NCBI GenBank assembly: GCA_964019655.1
Contig: CAXHTR010000001.1
Coordinates: 186,001 to 250,000 of the forward strand
Length of the DNA: 64,000 nt
Origin: Perkinsela sp. pyNocScin1
Taxonomy: Eukaryota; Euglenozoa; Kinetoplastea; Prokinetoplastida; Perkinselidae
Direction of reading: 5' to 3'
Position 1 is the first letter of the stretch. Each line of letters starts with the position of its first letter. Position numbers and translations under genes: made by a program. Of the stretch, positions 30,145 to 40,390 are shown in pieces. The notes under the pieces are model-generated. The model saw nothing but the letters and a program-made list of their open reading frames with translations. It searched no databases and was not told where the DNA came from.

Positions 30145-30873
30145 ATGCTCTCTGTCCTAACAGCTGACCCATCGATAGACTACCACCTCAGCCGCTTCGA
30201 CATCGCCTCAGTCCCGCAGCAGACACTCATGGAGCTCCTTGTCAGTGAGATGCCTACCAACGGGGTCTTCAAGTCAAGCCCTGATGAGTTTATCGACAAG
30301 TGCTCGTGGCAGGGCGTCAAATGCAACGCCGAGGAAGAGGTCACTAGTTTTCTGTTCACCTCGATTTCCGGTGGAACAGTCCACCTCGAAGCGCTGCCGC
30401 CCACGCTGAAATCAATGGGAATTTTAAACGGAAATTTCCATGGAAATCTCCCATGTAGCGCTCTCCCACCAGGGCTCAGCTCCTGCATGCTCGCGCGCAA
30501 TCTTCTCACTGGAAGCGTGAATCTACGTGATCTTCCCCATGAGCTCCGCATTTTCGATGTCAGCAACAATCGGCTGGCAGGGACTATTGACCTCGGTGGT
30601 GCACCCGAAAACATCCAAATGCTTTCGCTACGTGACAACAAGTTTCAGGGGGAGGTAGAACTCAGAAAGATCCCGGTAAGCTGCATGCGACTCGAAATCT
30701 CAGGGAACAATTTTACCGGGACTATCGACCTCTCGAACATTTCGGACCGGATGATCTACTTGTCGATAAACGACAACGCGTTTACGGGGGTCTTGGATGT
30801 TTCGAGTGTGCCGGCGGGGACGAGGCTGCAGTACGATGGGAATCAATTTGATAAGATAATTCAGAAAAAATAA
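30145..30873 (+). CDS. LRR protein, 242 aa
   Basis: ATG in TCTAATGC. N-terminus 'MLSVLTADPSIDYHLSRFD', 'PQQTLMELLVSEMP', cap core 'IDKCSWQGVKCNAEE' with both cysteines. Seven LRRs follow, with clean 'NNFTGTIDLSNIS' and 'NAFTGVLDVSSVP' units near the end, and a short basic tail ('FDKIIQKK'). It belongs to the mixed group of short members between 28.9 and 34.1 kb. Confidence 0.9.
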   Translation: MLSVLTADPSIDYHLSRFDIASVPQQTLMELLVSEMPTNGVFKSSPDEFIDKCSWQGVKCNAEEEVTSFLFTSISGGTVHLEALPPTLKSMGILNGNFHGNLPCSALPPGLSSCMLARNLLTGSVNLRDLPHELRIFDVSNNRLAGTIDLGGAPENIQMLSLRDNKFQGEVELRKIPVSCMRLEISGNNFTGTIDLSNISDRMIYLSINDNAFTGVLDVSSVPAGTRLQYDGNQFDKIIQKK

Positions 30874-30966
30874 ATATGAATTCATAGAAACAATGAGGAG
30901 GCCCAATCGATGATTTCCGGCTCATTTGAAGTAATTCTGTTCAAAATCTTCTCGTTAGATATTCAA

Positions 30967-31809
30967 ATGCAGTTCCTCTTCTTCCAGGCTTCTGAAGCTT
31001 ATTCCCTTGGCAGAGCAAATATCTCCAATATGAGTGACCAAGCACGAATGGAGCTCCTTGTCGCAGATATCCAGAATATCAGCGCACTGAAGAACAATCA
31101 TGGCGATTTTCTCGACATCAAGGAGTGGCATGGCGTCGACTTGGACTCGAGTGGAAGCGTTCAGCGCATCGATTTGCAGGAAATGGACGGAATCATAGGC
31201 CCGGGGGGTAGCATCGACTTGCAGTGGATACCGCTGCAGACGAAATGTTTCCAAATCGTTGCACTCCAGCTCGCTGGATCGCTTGATAGCTACGTTCTCC
31301 CGCGAAGCCTCGAAGATTTTGTCGTGTTGTACAATGCGCTTGCAGGGGAAATCGAGTGGAAAGGCTTTCCGACGAATCTGCAAAATCTGAACATTGCAGG
31401 GAATCACTTTGCGGGGTCTGTCTCTTTTGAAGATGTGCCGAGAGGGCTCACAGTGCTCAACGTCTCAAGTAATCGTTTTGTCGGGCGTCTAGACTGGAAG
31501 GCCCTTCCGCGGTCTCTGCAGCACCTGAGCGTCGCAGTGAATGCTTTCCAAGGGACTATCACCTTTGAAGAACTTCCGGAGAGTCTGGCATACTTCGACG
31601 CAAGCCAAGCACAATTTTCTGGGCACTTGGACCTAACACGGCTGCCGAAAGCGCTCACAGACCTTCACCTCTACGATAATGCCTTTATGCAGCCAGAGCT
31701 GCGCATTGATTTTGAGGAGCATCCGTACTTATCTGTTTTAGTCGATAAGCCAAAGTTCGAGAAGATTCTTAACAAATCTGGGAATGATGTGTGGGATTTC
31801 GTCAATTGA
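30967..31809 (+). CDS. LRR protein, subfamily E-like
   Basis: 280 residues from the ATG at 30967 (TTCAAATGC). An earlier in-frame ATG at 30910 would add 19 residues, but the family start aligns here ('MQFLFFQASEAYSLGRAN'). 'DQARMELLVADIQ', cap 'FLDIKEWHGVDLDSSG' without cysteines. A Gly-rich 'IGPGGSIDLQWIP' opens the repeats, a feature shared with the minus-strand gene at 41512. About seven LRRs, tail 'FEKILNKSGNDVWDFVN'. Confidence 0.88.
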   Translation: MQFLFFQASEAYSLGRANISNMSDQARMELLVADIQNISALKNNHGDFLDIKEWHGVDLDSSGSVQRIDLQEMDGIIGPGGSIDLQWIPLQTKCFQIVALQLAGSLDSYVLPRSLEDFVVLYNALAGEIEWKGFPTNLQNLNIAGNHFAGSVSFEDVPRGLTVLNVSSNRFVGRLDWKALPRSLQHLSVAVNAFQGTITFEELPESLAYFDASQAQFSGHLDLTRLPKALTDLHLYDNAFMQPELRIDFEEHPYLSVLVDKPKFEKILNKSGNDVWDFVN

Positions 31810-31914
31810 TAGCGGTGATAAATCAAAGTGGTGATAGACTTTTTATGAATGTACGCCAGCGTACTTCATATTCACACCGAAAGCCATTCTTCCACTATTT
31901 TGAAGAATTAAAAA

Positions 31915-32787
31915 ATGACTACACCTCAAATTCTGCATCTCCTGACAGTCGACCCATCCCTTGGCCGCCTCGACTACAATGCAATCTCAGACCAAGCGCT
32001 CATGGAGATGCTCGTGGAAGGGATGAACGACGACGACAAGGGGTAGCTCATACAGGAAAACGGCGATTTCGAAGATATTGCTGACTGGGGTATTGCCCAC
32101 ATGTGGATTGATATCGATAATGACCGCGTCATAGGTCTTTATCTCATGGATATAAAGTTTGACGAGCGTCAGTTTCCATTCAAATTTCTTCCAGCAAAGG
32201 TCAATCGACTCACTTTGTCATTGTGCGGTCTCCATGGCACGCTCGATACGTCTGTGTTACCGAAGAGTCTCGGAGAAGTGGATTTCACGGAGAATAAACT
32301 GCACGGGGGGATAGACTTTGGGGCGCTCCCATGTGATCTCCGGGAATTGAGACTCAGCCGCAATAATTTTAGCGGCAGCTGTGACCTGCGCGATTTCCCG
32401 CAATCTTTGCGAGAACTCTACCTCGATTCGAACAAATTCAGCGGGGAAATAACACTGGATGCACTCCTAACAGCGATGCAGCAGCTGCATCTCCAATCCA
32501 ACGAGCTCACAGGGTCAATCAACACTGTCAACCTGCCGGATAATATTTCTCAAATTTTCCTCCAAGGAAATGAATTCTCGGGTGATGTTCGGATTCTGTG
32601 GAAGCGCGGCAAGGGACCGAAAAGATACGGTCGGCTCATCAAAGTTGACGATAACCCACTGAGCGGAACAACTGTGCTCTTGCCAGACAGTGAGAGCATG
32701 CATTTTTTTCTTATTGGAAAAAATCTCAAAACAGTGATCGATGACAAGGGAAACAAACACGTATGGCAAGAAAGAGTTTGTGGCTAA
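31915..32787 (+). pseudogene. LRR gene with in-frame TAG
   Basis: The ATG at 31915 opens 'MTTPQILHLLTVDPSLGRLD' and 'DQALMEMLVEGMNDDDKG'. A TAG at 32044-32046 follows, and the same frame then continues with 'NGDFEDIADW' and intact LRRs to 32787. Apart from this one codon nothing is broken. The cap is unusual: 'DWGIAHMWIDIDNDRV' lacks the G-V-x-C part. Either a young pseudogene or a read-through site; the downstream frame offers an ATG at 32101. Confidence 0.75.
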
Positions 32788-33218
32788 CAAGTCAGGAGGT
32801 TAAATGGGTAATGAAATTTATAAGAGACGAATATGCATGCATAAATGAGATTAAGATTTGATGTAAAACCGTCAGCGCGTGACTTTTCGTACTTTGAATG
32901 AATTTGCTTTGCTCTGTTCAATGCGGACAACGGCCATCTGCTATGAAAGATCTTTCGATCTCGTCAAGCGCTTTACTCGCATTTAAAAGACTTGCAGAAG
33001 GCGCAAAAGCGTTTAGTAGTGGATAAGGGCTAAGTGCAGTGCATTGCGAGAAACAACGTGGGCAGAATGCCAGGGGCATACACATGCATTGCGTTCCCTC
33101 GATAAATCTTTAACTACGTTGAGATGAGATGCTTTTTTTCGAATAATGTGGGAAAACGTTCAAAAGATAAAGTGTCGAAGTAAACTCATCTATTTTGGTG
33201 ATTGTCATAGTGTATTAT
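32788..33218. other. Intergenic, no gene seen
   Basis: AT-rich, with no coding motif recognised up to the minus-strand cap relic at 33219. Confidence 0.4.
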
Positions 33219-33345
33219 CCCGCTGCGTTGGTGGGTGGATGCAGTGCTTTGTCACTGCGATCGAAATTATCGCCAAGTTGGTTGTTACCTATTGGGGTCA
33301 TAAGCGTTTTGTCGCTGAGAGCACTGGCGTCAGCCGCCGCATTGG
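33219..33345 (-). pseudogene. Possible LRR cap relic on the minus strand
   Basis: The minus strand reads 'ADASALSDKTLMTPIGNNQL' and continues open for about 20 residues. It resembles the start of the 58175 protein ('DASSLTDQAIMEII'). No start, repeat or further match is seen. If real, it is an LRR fragment oriented against the plus-strand run. Short, so tentative. Confidence 0.4.
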
Positions 33346-33486
33346 TTTTCTTGCCAATACGCATATTTTATGCATATATGTTGAGATTCTCCGATTAGCG
33401 TACGAAAAACTTTTTGTGCGCTGAAGGTGGATCACTTCCGATTCAGAATTTCCACTTCAGTTTTAATTTCTACTGTTTTGTATTCA

Positions 33487-34101
33487 ATGCTTTCCCTCGC
33501 ATTTGCAGATCCATCATCTGCGCACCTCGGCAGAGCCAACCTCGAACACATGGACGACCAAACACTCATGGAGCTTCTCATTGGCGATCGAAAGATGTCC
33601 AGCGCGATAAGGGAAAGGTTCAAGGACGCAGACGGGTACTTTCGAGACTTATACGAGTGGAGCAATGTGCAATTTGATGCAAACGGCGCAGTTCGCAAAA
33701 TTGAGTGGAGCTACTCGGGCATGCAGGGGTCGCTTGAGACGCAGTACATGCCGCAAACAACGCAAAGCTTCATGATTCGTGGAAATCGTCTAAAGGGGAC
33801 TATCAGCTGGCGGACGCTGCCAGCGGCCCTCGATCTCTTCAACATCTCGGACAATCAATTCTCAGGGAGCGTCGACTTCTCGCACCTGCCACCAAATCTC
33901 GGGTTTCTGTCCATCGCCTGGAACAATTTTTCGGGGAGTGTTGATCTCTCAGGCATCACGCAGTCCATCCAGCAGTTCAAAATTGCCAGAAATCGGCTCA
34001 ACGGGGTGCTTGATCTGAACTGCTTGCCAGAGGATGCCACAGTCAACTACGATGAGGCTGCCTTTGAAGTAAAGGGGTACCGGAAGCGGTCGCTGTCATA
34101 G
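33487..34101 (+). CDS. LRR protein, 204 aa
   Basis: The ATG at 33487 (TTCAATGC) gives 'MLSLAFADPSSAHLGRAN'. The frame is open further upstream only via GTG, and the upstream part is unlike any paralogue. 'DDQTLMELLIGDRK', cap 'FRDLYEWSNVQFDANG' without cysteines, about five LRRs ('NNFSGSVDLSGIT'), and a basic tail 'GYRKRSLS'. This is the last intact gene of the first plus-strand run. Confidence 0.88.
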   Translation: MLSLAFADPSSAHLGRANLEHMDDQTLMELLIGDRKMSSAIRERFKDADGYFRDLYEWSNVQFDANGAVRKIEWSYSGMQGSLETQYMPQTTQSFMIRGNRLKGTISWRTLPAALDLFNISDNQFSGSVDFSHLPPNLGFLSIAWNNFSGSVDLSGITQSIQQFKIARNRLNGVLDLNCLPEDATVNYDEAAFEVKGYRKRSLS

Positions 34102-34254
34102 AAAGGAGCTAAAGGAGCGTTTCAGTTTGTTCAAAATATGAATTTATACGCGAAGTTTTGCAAAACAGAGAACCTTCGATTGGCATTTTTTGTGATCAAA
34201 AGCAATACATTCACCACTGCTCTTATCTTTTCTTTTTCATTCCGTAAAAATGTT

Positions 34255-34912
34255 CTACATGTTTGCCACAATGGAAAGCATCGTAGGCTTTGGCCTTTCG
34301 CGGAGTACTCCGATGAATCCCAAGTAGAGATTCTGTACAGTGATGTCGCCGATATCACTGACCTCGAGACTCTGAGGGCGGCGTTTTGATGCGAGGGGGC
34401 GATACAGCATCATCTGCAATGACAATCTGACCGTCACTGGCATCTCTTGGAGCCACTCCCTGGAGCATAACTCGGACATATCGCTCCATTTGGTCCACGA
34501 GCACCTGAAGTTCATCGACGCTTCGAAAGCCCTGCCACCTTTGTGATCGATCCAACAACCCTTCCAGCTACACTAGAAGAGCTCCGTGTCTGATCAAGCC
34601 AATAGAATGAAACGCAAGATCTGAAAAAGTTTCCACCCAATATACAAATCTTTGATGTGTTTCACAGTTTTCTAGAAGGAACAGTTGATTTCACTATTTT
34701 CCCACCTGTGCGCCACAAAATGCAGTGCGTACATCAAGACACTGCACGGCAGCGCTTCACTTGGCGCACTTTCGGTGCATCTATCGGAGCTCGACATCAA
34801 TGAAAGCGATTTGAAGAAGAATTTGACCTCAATGACCTCCCGGATGCTCTCGTGGATCTCCACGTCAGCCATAACCTTCTGGTGTGGACAGTTGGCACCT
34901 TCTTCTTATAAC
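34255..34912 (+). pseudogene. Heavily decayed LRR gene at the strand switch
   Basis: LRR fragments occur in different frames: 'FPPNIQIFDVFHSFLEGTVD' at about 34627-34690 and 'FDLNDLPDALVDLHVSHNLL' at about 34820-34880, with many stops between and before. No start is recognisable. It lies between convergent gene runs. Confidence 0.65.
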
Positions 34913-35163
34913 TCAAGGTACAACTGACAGTCAGACATGCATTTTGATGCATTGTCGTTTTGATGAGGCCCAACTCGAATTCTTTTTCTTTTCATATTTG
35001 TTTGTCAAAAAAGAGCATATACTCTTCCCGATTCACTCATGATGTCAATGAAGAACGTGAAATAGATAAAATACATTACAACATTTACATTTATACAATC
35101 AAATTCACAACCGAACGAACACATTTCTATGCCATTTCATCAAATTTATCCCAAACTTCGCTT
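34913..35163. other. Convergent strand-switch spacer
   Basis: Between the end of the plus-strand run and the stop of the first minus-strand gene. AT-rich, with no RNA gene recognised. Confidence 0.5.
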
Positions 35164-36024
35164 TCAATCCAAAATCCAATCTGACAGGTCATTCCCATCC
35201 CCATCGATGATTTCCGCAAACTTCGCTCTGTCGACCTGCACGCACAATTCCTTGTTCCCCGTGCGGTCCACAACGAGCGTATCCTGCGTGAACTTGTTGC
35301 TGCGCACATTGAGGCTCACCATGGCCCTCGGCAGCCACTCCATGTTCAAGGCCCCACACAGCTCGTTCTGCTCGACAATGAGCACTCGCATTTTTTCTGG
35401 AAGCGCTTCGAGGTGGAGGCTGCCGTCAAAAGCGTTCATTCCGCAGTTCATCCAGTGCATTCCTCTCGGCATCGCAGCGATGTCGAGGGACCCGTCGAGC
35501 ATGTTTGCCTGGATGTCGACGATCTCCATAGTCTCTGGGAGTCCACCGAGGGCAAAAGTCCCGTAAAACGAGTTGAATGCGATGTCAAACTCGACCAGCA
35601 CACGTGGAAAATTCGCTGTTTCGACTATTCCCGCAGCATTTGACGCATTGAAGCACACCTTTCGAACAGTTTCTGGAATCCACTTGAGGTCAACCTCCCC
35701 GCATGCACGTTCCATCTGACCATCACCCCAGGCGGCGCCAGGGATATCCTCGTCCTCGTCTTCTCCATCAGAATCATCTCTCCAGGAATTTCGCAGATCG
35801 TTTTCAGAAAAATGAATTTCGATGACATTTTCTCTATCGTTGAACTTGAGGCCTGTCCAGTCTTGGATGCGCAGAAAGTCGCCACTGGCATCCTTCACAC
35901 CCGCAAAGCCTTTGCAGCGCCCAATGATCATTTCCATAGCCATTTGCTGTGAAACGGAGTCGATGTTGAAACGGCCGGCACCAGGGATGTCGGCAAAGAC
36001 GAGGGCGGTTACCTTAAGGTGCAT
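35164..36024 (-). CDS. LRR protein, subfamily E
   Basis: 286 residues from the ATG at 36024 ('MHLKVTALVFADIPGAGRFN'); the longer frame starts with TTG and was rejected. 'SQQMAMEMIIGRCKG', cap 'LRIQDWTGLKFNDREN'. A strongly acidic insert of about 30 residues ('DDSDGEDEDEDIPGAAW') separates the cap from the first LRR. About six LRRs with 'LP' replaced by 'MP' or 'WLP' in places. The tail 'FAEIIDGDGNDLSDWILD' parallels the 'GNDVWDF' and 'GNDVSNRF' tails at 30967 and 41512, supporting one subfamily across both strands. Confidence 0.88.
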   Translation of the reverse strand: MHLKVTALVFADIPGAGRFNIDSVSQQMAMEMIIGRCKGFAGVKDASGDFLRIQDWTGLKFNDRENVIEIHFSENDLRNSWRDDSDGEDEDEDIPGAAWGDGQMERACGEVDLKWIPETVRKVCFNASNAAGIVETANFPRVLVEFDIAFNSFYGTFALGGLPETMEIVDIQANMLDGSLDIAAMPRGMHWMNCGMNAFDGSLHLEALPEKMRVLIVEQNELCGALNMEWLPRAMVSLNVRSNKFTQDTLVVDRTGNKELCVQVDRAKFAEIIDGDGNDLSDWILD

Positions 36025-36872
36025 TTTTACGAGAAAAAAGGTGACTGCTGCGAATGAACTGTGTTGCAAAGGTTTTGTGAAAAGGCCGAGAAAAAATATT
36101 GTCCTTTGCTTCAAATTACGGAAATCGTTCGTAAACGTATGTATCGTCTCCAAAACAAAGCTTACTTGTTAGTGTAGCCAACATGAAGAAATAGATCGGA
36201 AATTTGCCCTAGAAATTTTCGATAAAATGATCTACGGAGAAACTAAGCGCGTCGAGACTAGTTGGGAAGCTCTGCAGCAGTGCAGTCTGCTTGCTGGGAG
36301 TGCTGCGTTTCCAGCACCAGCCATGCGCTCAGCCTCGATGTACCCGTACGCTGTTCGTGTGTAGGCAGGGCGTGGCCATTCGTTCTCGAAACGTCTCGGG
36401 CCATGTGTAGCCACGAGCTGCGAGCTGCTGCTGACGCTGGCAGCGATGACCCGCAGGTTGATATATATGTAGAGCAGATATACGTAGAGCGCTCCCTCAT
36501 TCCGCGCATCATATTGATGTGTCGGTAGATACTTTTGATGAAATGGGTCTCGAGAAATGTCTCGTGGGTGTCATACCATTTTTCACAGCTTCCTCCACAG
36601 CCTCACGAAGCTCAAATTGATAGAGTTTATGAGTAATTGTAAACCTCTGTTTATAATCCTATCACAGAATCGAATTTCTAGAAATCTCTCAGCACAAATG
36701 CGTCAGGCACACATTTAAAACCTTCCACTTACATTGACGTGGGCAAAAAAGTTATGCAAATTGAACGTTACGACTACCTCAACATAGAGAAGCACTTCCT
36801 TTCATTCTCATCTCATATCATACATTCTCATGAATAGTCAATCAATTTCGAAAATCTCGCTCTTCTCTATCA
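36025..36872. other. Intergenic with a GC-rich block
   Basis: No gene recognised. Bases 36240-36530 are clearly richer in GC than the surrounding AT-rich spacer and have long open frames on both strands without LRR pattern. The block could be a fragment of a mobile element or of a foreign gene; no ends or motifs identified. Confidence 0.35.
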
Positions 36873-37781
36873 CTAATCAATCTCACTGCGGCTCATGAGC
36901 TCATCTTCATTCTCATAGACCTCGCCGTTCTCGTCGACAACGGACATGATCGAGCACTCCGCGAAGAACACTGCGTCTTCGAACCCACGCTGGATGACCG
37001 CAGTCCCCTCAAATTCATTCTCGATCGCGTGGAGGTGCTCGAGGGACTCGGGCGGGTTCAGCACCTTGAACTCCCCGCAGAACTCGTTTTCGTGGATGTA
37101 GAGCTCAACGATCCCGTCTGGGAGGCTTTCAAAGCTGATTTCCCCTGTGAATTCGTTCTCGCTCAAGTCGAGAACTTGCAGATCGTTCGGCAGGTCTTCG
37201 AGTGATACTGTCCCTGAAAAACCACAACCAGAGAGAAGAAGCACATGGACCGCCCCTGGGAGGCTTTGGAGTGTCACAGTCCCCCCGAATGGGTTGTGCT
37301 CGACGTCAAGGTGCTCGAGCGTGTTGGGCAGGGCTGTCAGGTCACAGCTGCCTGTAAATTTATTGTACGAAATATTCAAAACGCGAAGTTTTCTTGGCAG
37401 TGTCGTAAAGTCAAAGAATCCGCTCATTTTGTTCCCGTAAATCACCAAGAACTCGAGTGTTTCAGGGAGGTCTCCACTCGATAGAGTCCCCCGCATGCCC
37501 CTCTTAAAAGCTTGGAATTGTTTTGTTTTCTTTGGAAGAAACGAAAATGCCATTGTGCCTTCCAGGTTCCTCGAGAAAGTGACGTTCACCACATGCCCAT
37601 CTGCATCGCACGTGACATCTTCCCACTCACAAACATCGAGAAACTCGCCGTTCGTGTCTTTGAAAGGGCTCTGGTACTCTTCAGGGAGTGCTTCGACGAG
37701 GAGTTCCATGCACGTCTGGTCGGAGAGTGCGAAAGTGTCGACGCGGCCGGGTGCGCTGTCTGTGGCCACTGCATGAATGAG

Positions 37782-38773
37782 CAGGGGGGCGCAAAATGAA
37801 ATATGCCAAATTTCACGAGTCCCAAGTCCATTTTTTGGGGTGGGACTGAGTCCCACCCCGCATAATCAAGGTATTTATATCGGAGCGCCTCGGCCCTTCG
37901 GGCCTCGGCGCTTCTTACCTACCTGTAGTGCCATCAGATCCCGGTACAATAGCAGTCTTCATTAGAGTATTAAGGTGCATGAGTGCACACGTTTGACACT
38001 GCTGCAGTTGACATTTGACCTTAAAATTACTAGCAAAGAGTAAAGATGACATCATTGCCTCTGTCAAACTAGATTTCTCTTGATGAAGCTGCTTTCTACT
38101 GAACAGTGCTAAGTATACAACGAAAATTATACTTAGATTCAATTCTACCACATAAGCTTCAAGAAAGCAAGTTGCACCGATTAAATCAAAAAAACATTAT
38201 TAAGAATAATGATGCTGCTGCAAAAATATGAAAAACAAAAGAATTTATACAACTAAACTAGCGCTTATATCCTTTTAGAACAGTGACTTACTGTACGGTA
38301 AAATTACAACTACTAATTTCAGTCTAGTATTTGCTCTGTATCTCAAACAAGAGAGACAAAGTGTAACTCTTTTACGCAAATACAAACCATTGAGATGAAG
38401 CGTAACCTCTGCTAATTAAAAGCTTTTCAAAATATATAACCGAATTCCCCAACTTTGCTTGCGATGCGATATATAAAAATTGATTTTGTGTTCGTCAGTG
38501 TGACTCAATCTTGCCTTTTATCATTGTTTTTGAACTTGCTAATATGCTTTTATCGCCCCTTTCCCGTCAAAAATAGACAGAAAATTTGAGTTTTCGTTAT
38601 GTTTTCCTCAAAAATTTAAACATACTTTCCTCGTTGTTTCGAAAAGTTCAAAAAAAGTTGAGTCCCACTTGGGTCCCGAAAATCGACCGATTTTCGTTAA
38701 GTACGAAAAAAAATTTTGGCCTAAATTTTGAGTCCCACTTTTGGGACTCGGTCCCACCTTTTGCGCCCCCCTG
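37782..38773. mobile_element. Non-autonomous hAT-type element, 992 bp
   Basis: 15-bp perfect terminal inverted repeats (CAGGGGGGCGCAAAA) and a perfect 8-bp target duplication TGAATGAG (37774-37781 and 38774-38781). The subterminal regions repeat GAGTCCCA/TGGGACTC several times at both ends. The AT-rich core has no transposase frame. The 27-bp palindrome at 37885-37911 is identical to that of the 10955-12178 element, although the terminal repeats differ. Confidence 0.92.
37885..37911. repeat. 27-bp perfect palindrome, copy 2
   Basis: A GC-rich self-complementary stretch about 100 bp inside the left end of the 992-bp element, identical to 12069-12095 (a palindrome, so in either orientation). 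It can form a strong hairpin. Confidence 0.9.
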
Positions 38774-38945
38774 TGAATGAGTGAGGTGAGCATTTTTTGG
38801 TGAAAATCTTAAAAAGTAGGGGAAACGGATGTGTCATTGACATGTGCTCGAGTGCAATGAGGAAAAAATTCATATATGATAGTATTGTGAAAAATTATTG
38901 AGGGAATATAGAAGCACCGCTGATGACTGAATCTCTGGGCAGATG

Positions 38946-39710
38946 CTAATCAGTCACACTGAAACGCATTCCAGCCTCAGTCAAAACTTCGCGCACACCA
39001 CTGTCACGAAATGAAACTCGTGCACTAGCTACGCTATGAACAACAGCCTGCTTTTCGAACGAATTCTGAAAGGCATTAACGAGCCTCAGCTTTGGCGGAA
39101 TGCGGAGCAAGCAAAAACTCCCCGAAAGTTTGTTTCTGTCGATTCGCAAAACTTCTATTGTCTGCGGGAGCTTGTCAAGCGAAATGCTGCCGCTAAAGGA
39201 GTTGCTGCCGACGTCCAAGGTCACGATGCTTGGTGGGAGTGAAGTCAAGTCGAGGGACCCTGAGAAATTATTTTCATAGATTTCGATCACTTTGATGCCC
39301 ATTGGCATATCTGCAAAGATGACACTCCCGCTGAGCTGATTGCTGCCAAGGTTAAGCTCTTCGAGTGTATCAGGAAGACTTCGAGATGGCAGCGATCCTT
39401 CCATATTACAGAATCGAAGACAAAAATCTTCGACCTGTCGGGGAATGAACTCGAGCGAAACTGTTCCACTTGGTCGCGGAAGGTAAAGTATTCCGATGTC
39501 GATATAAACCCGTTTGATCCTGTCTTCGCTCCATGTACAAGCCGATGTATTCTCAAAGTTTATATAAGTTCCGTCGCAGTTGAGAAAAGCTTTTTTTGAG
39601 TCCGCACTAAACCCGTCAACCAGAAGCTCCATCATTGTTTGATCGGAAAGGCCGTGCACCTCGATGCGCCCGTGCGGTAAGTCAGCGCTGAGAAAAGTCA
39701 AGGATAGCAT
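38946..39710 (-). CDS. LRR protein, subfamily F
   Basis: 254 residues. The ATG at 39710 gives 'MLSLTFLSADLPHGRIEVHG'. 'LSDQTMMELLVDGFS', a cap with 'NFENTSACTWSEDRIKRV' that has lost the G-V-x-C half, then about six LRRs ('NNFSGSLDLTSLP', 'NSFSGSISLDKLP'). Tail 'VSFRDSGVREVLTEAGMRF'. Close paralogue of the next gene upstream (40391), which shares the 'SFRDSGV/LRDSGI' tail. Confidence 0.88.
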   Translation of the reverse strand: MLSLTFLSADLPHGRIEVHGLSDQTMMELLVDGFSADSKKAFLNCDGTYINFENTSACTWSEDRIKRVYIDIGILYLPRPSGTVSLEFIPRQVEDFCLRFCNMEGSLPSRSLPDTLEELNLGSNQLSGSVIFADMPMGIKVIEIYENNFSGSLDLTSLPPSIVTLDVGSNSFSGSISLDKLPQTIEVLRIDRNKLSGSFCLLRIPPKLRLVNAFQNSFEKQAVVHSVASARVSFRDSGVREVLTEAGMRFSVTD

Positions 39711-40390
39711 TGTAAGTGATGAAAATAGCTGATAAAGGATGATGATGAGATGAAGATAGAAGTCTTAAAGGAAGGAGAGGAAATATCTGAATGAAAAAAA
39801 TGTCCGTTAAAAAGAAGGTCCAAACATTTCATGTATGCTACTCATCACCATGAATACACGACAGCAGATCCTTGCAAAAGTAAGTCTATTTGAGTATCTT
39901 ATGAATGTCCTTTTCACCTTTTTAGCTTTGGAAATAGAAAAGAGTGAGTACACTCTGTCAAGTTTCGAACAGCACTATTCTATGATCAATTGACGTATTT
40001 TTCGTTCAGTCTCTGTGCTCAAACGAGATTAAAAGTTCCCGAGCAGGGATATCTTTCCAGTGATGAACTTCGTTTTGGTCAGGTGTCAAAAAATTAACGA
40101 TAATCGCTGAAAGCCGAAAGAAATCCCATCAATTTTTTTGGCTCTGTTATGTTTCACTTTGAAAAGTCTGTCATACAGTCAATGCGGGTTTATGAGCGCC
40201 AAAAAAGAGAGTGAAACCGCAGTGATTTGGCCGAAGGCTGCATCAGTGCAAGTAAGTGCTGTCTACATTTTTGAATAAAGAATCGAGGGGTTGTCTCGAA
40301 AAGTAGAAAAAGAAGTGAAGTGCTATGGCCCATCAACACTTAATAATTTTCCGCCTTCTTCATTGTTCGCTATTGATACATTCACAACAT
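39711..40390. other. Intergenic, no gene seen
   Basis: About 680 bases between two subfamily F genes. No LRR remnant, RNA gene or repeat recognised. Confidence 0.5.

Larger units (their letters stand above)
36873..38793 (-). pseudogene. LRR gene, subfamily F, split by a hAT-type element
   Basis: The body of the gene (36873-37773) encodes an intact cap ('LSDQTCMELLVEALP', 'LDVCEWEDVTCDADG') and about nine LRRs, ending in an acidic tail ('ENEDELMSRSEID'). The N-terminus is broken: the original ATG lies at 38791-38793, and the codons after it are separated by a 992-bp insertion. Removing the insertion and one 8-bp copy gives a typical family start, 'MLTSLIHAVATDSAPGR'. The present frame instead reads from inside the element ('NGLGTREIWHISF'), starting at a non-family codon. 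The body has no other lesion, so the insertion is recent. Confidence 0.85.

Noticed and set aside
21697-32046. TAG read as a sense codon in this organism
   Set aside because: TAG ends many intact genes here (e.g. 1181, 13709, 15355), so general reassignment is excluded.
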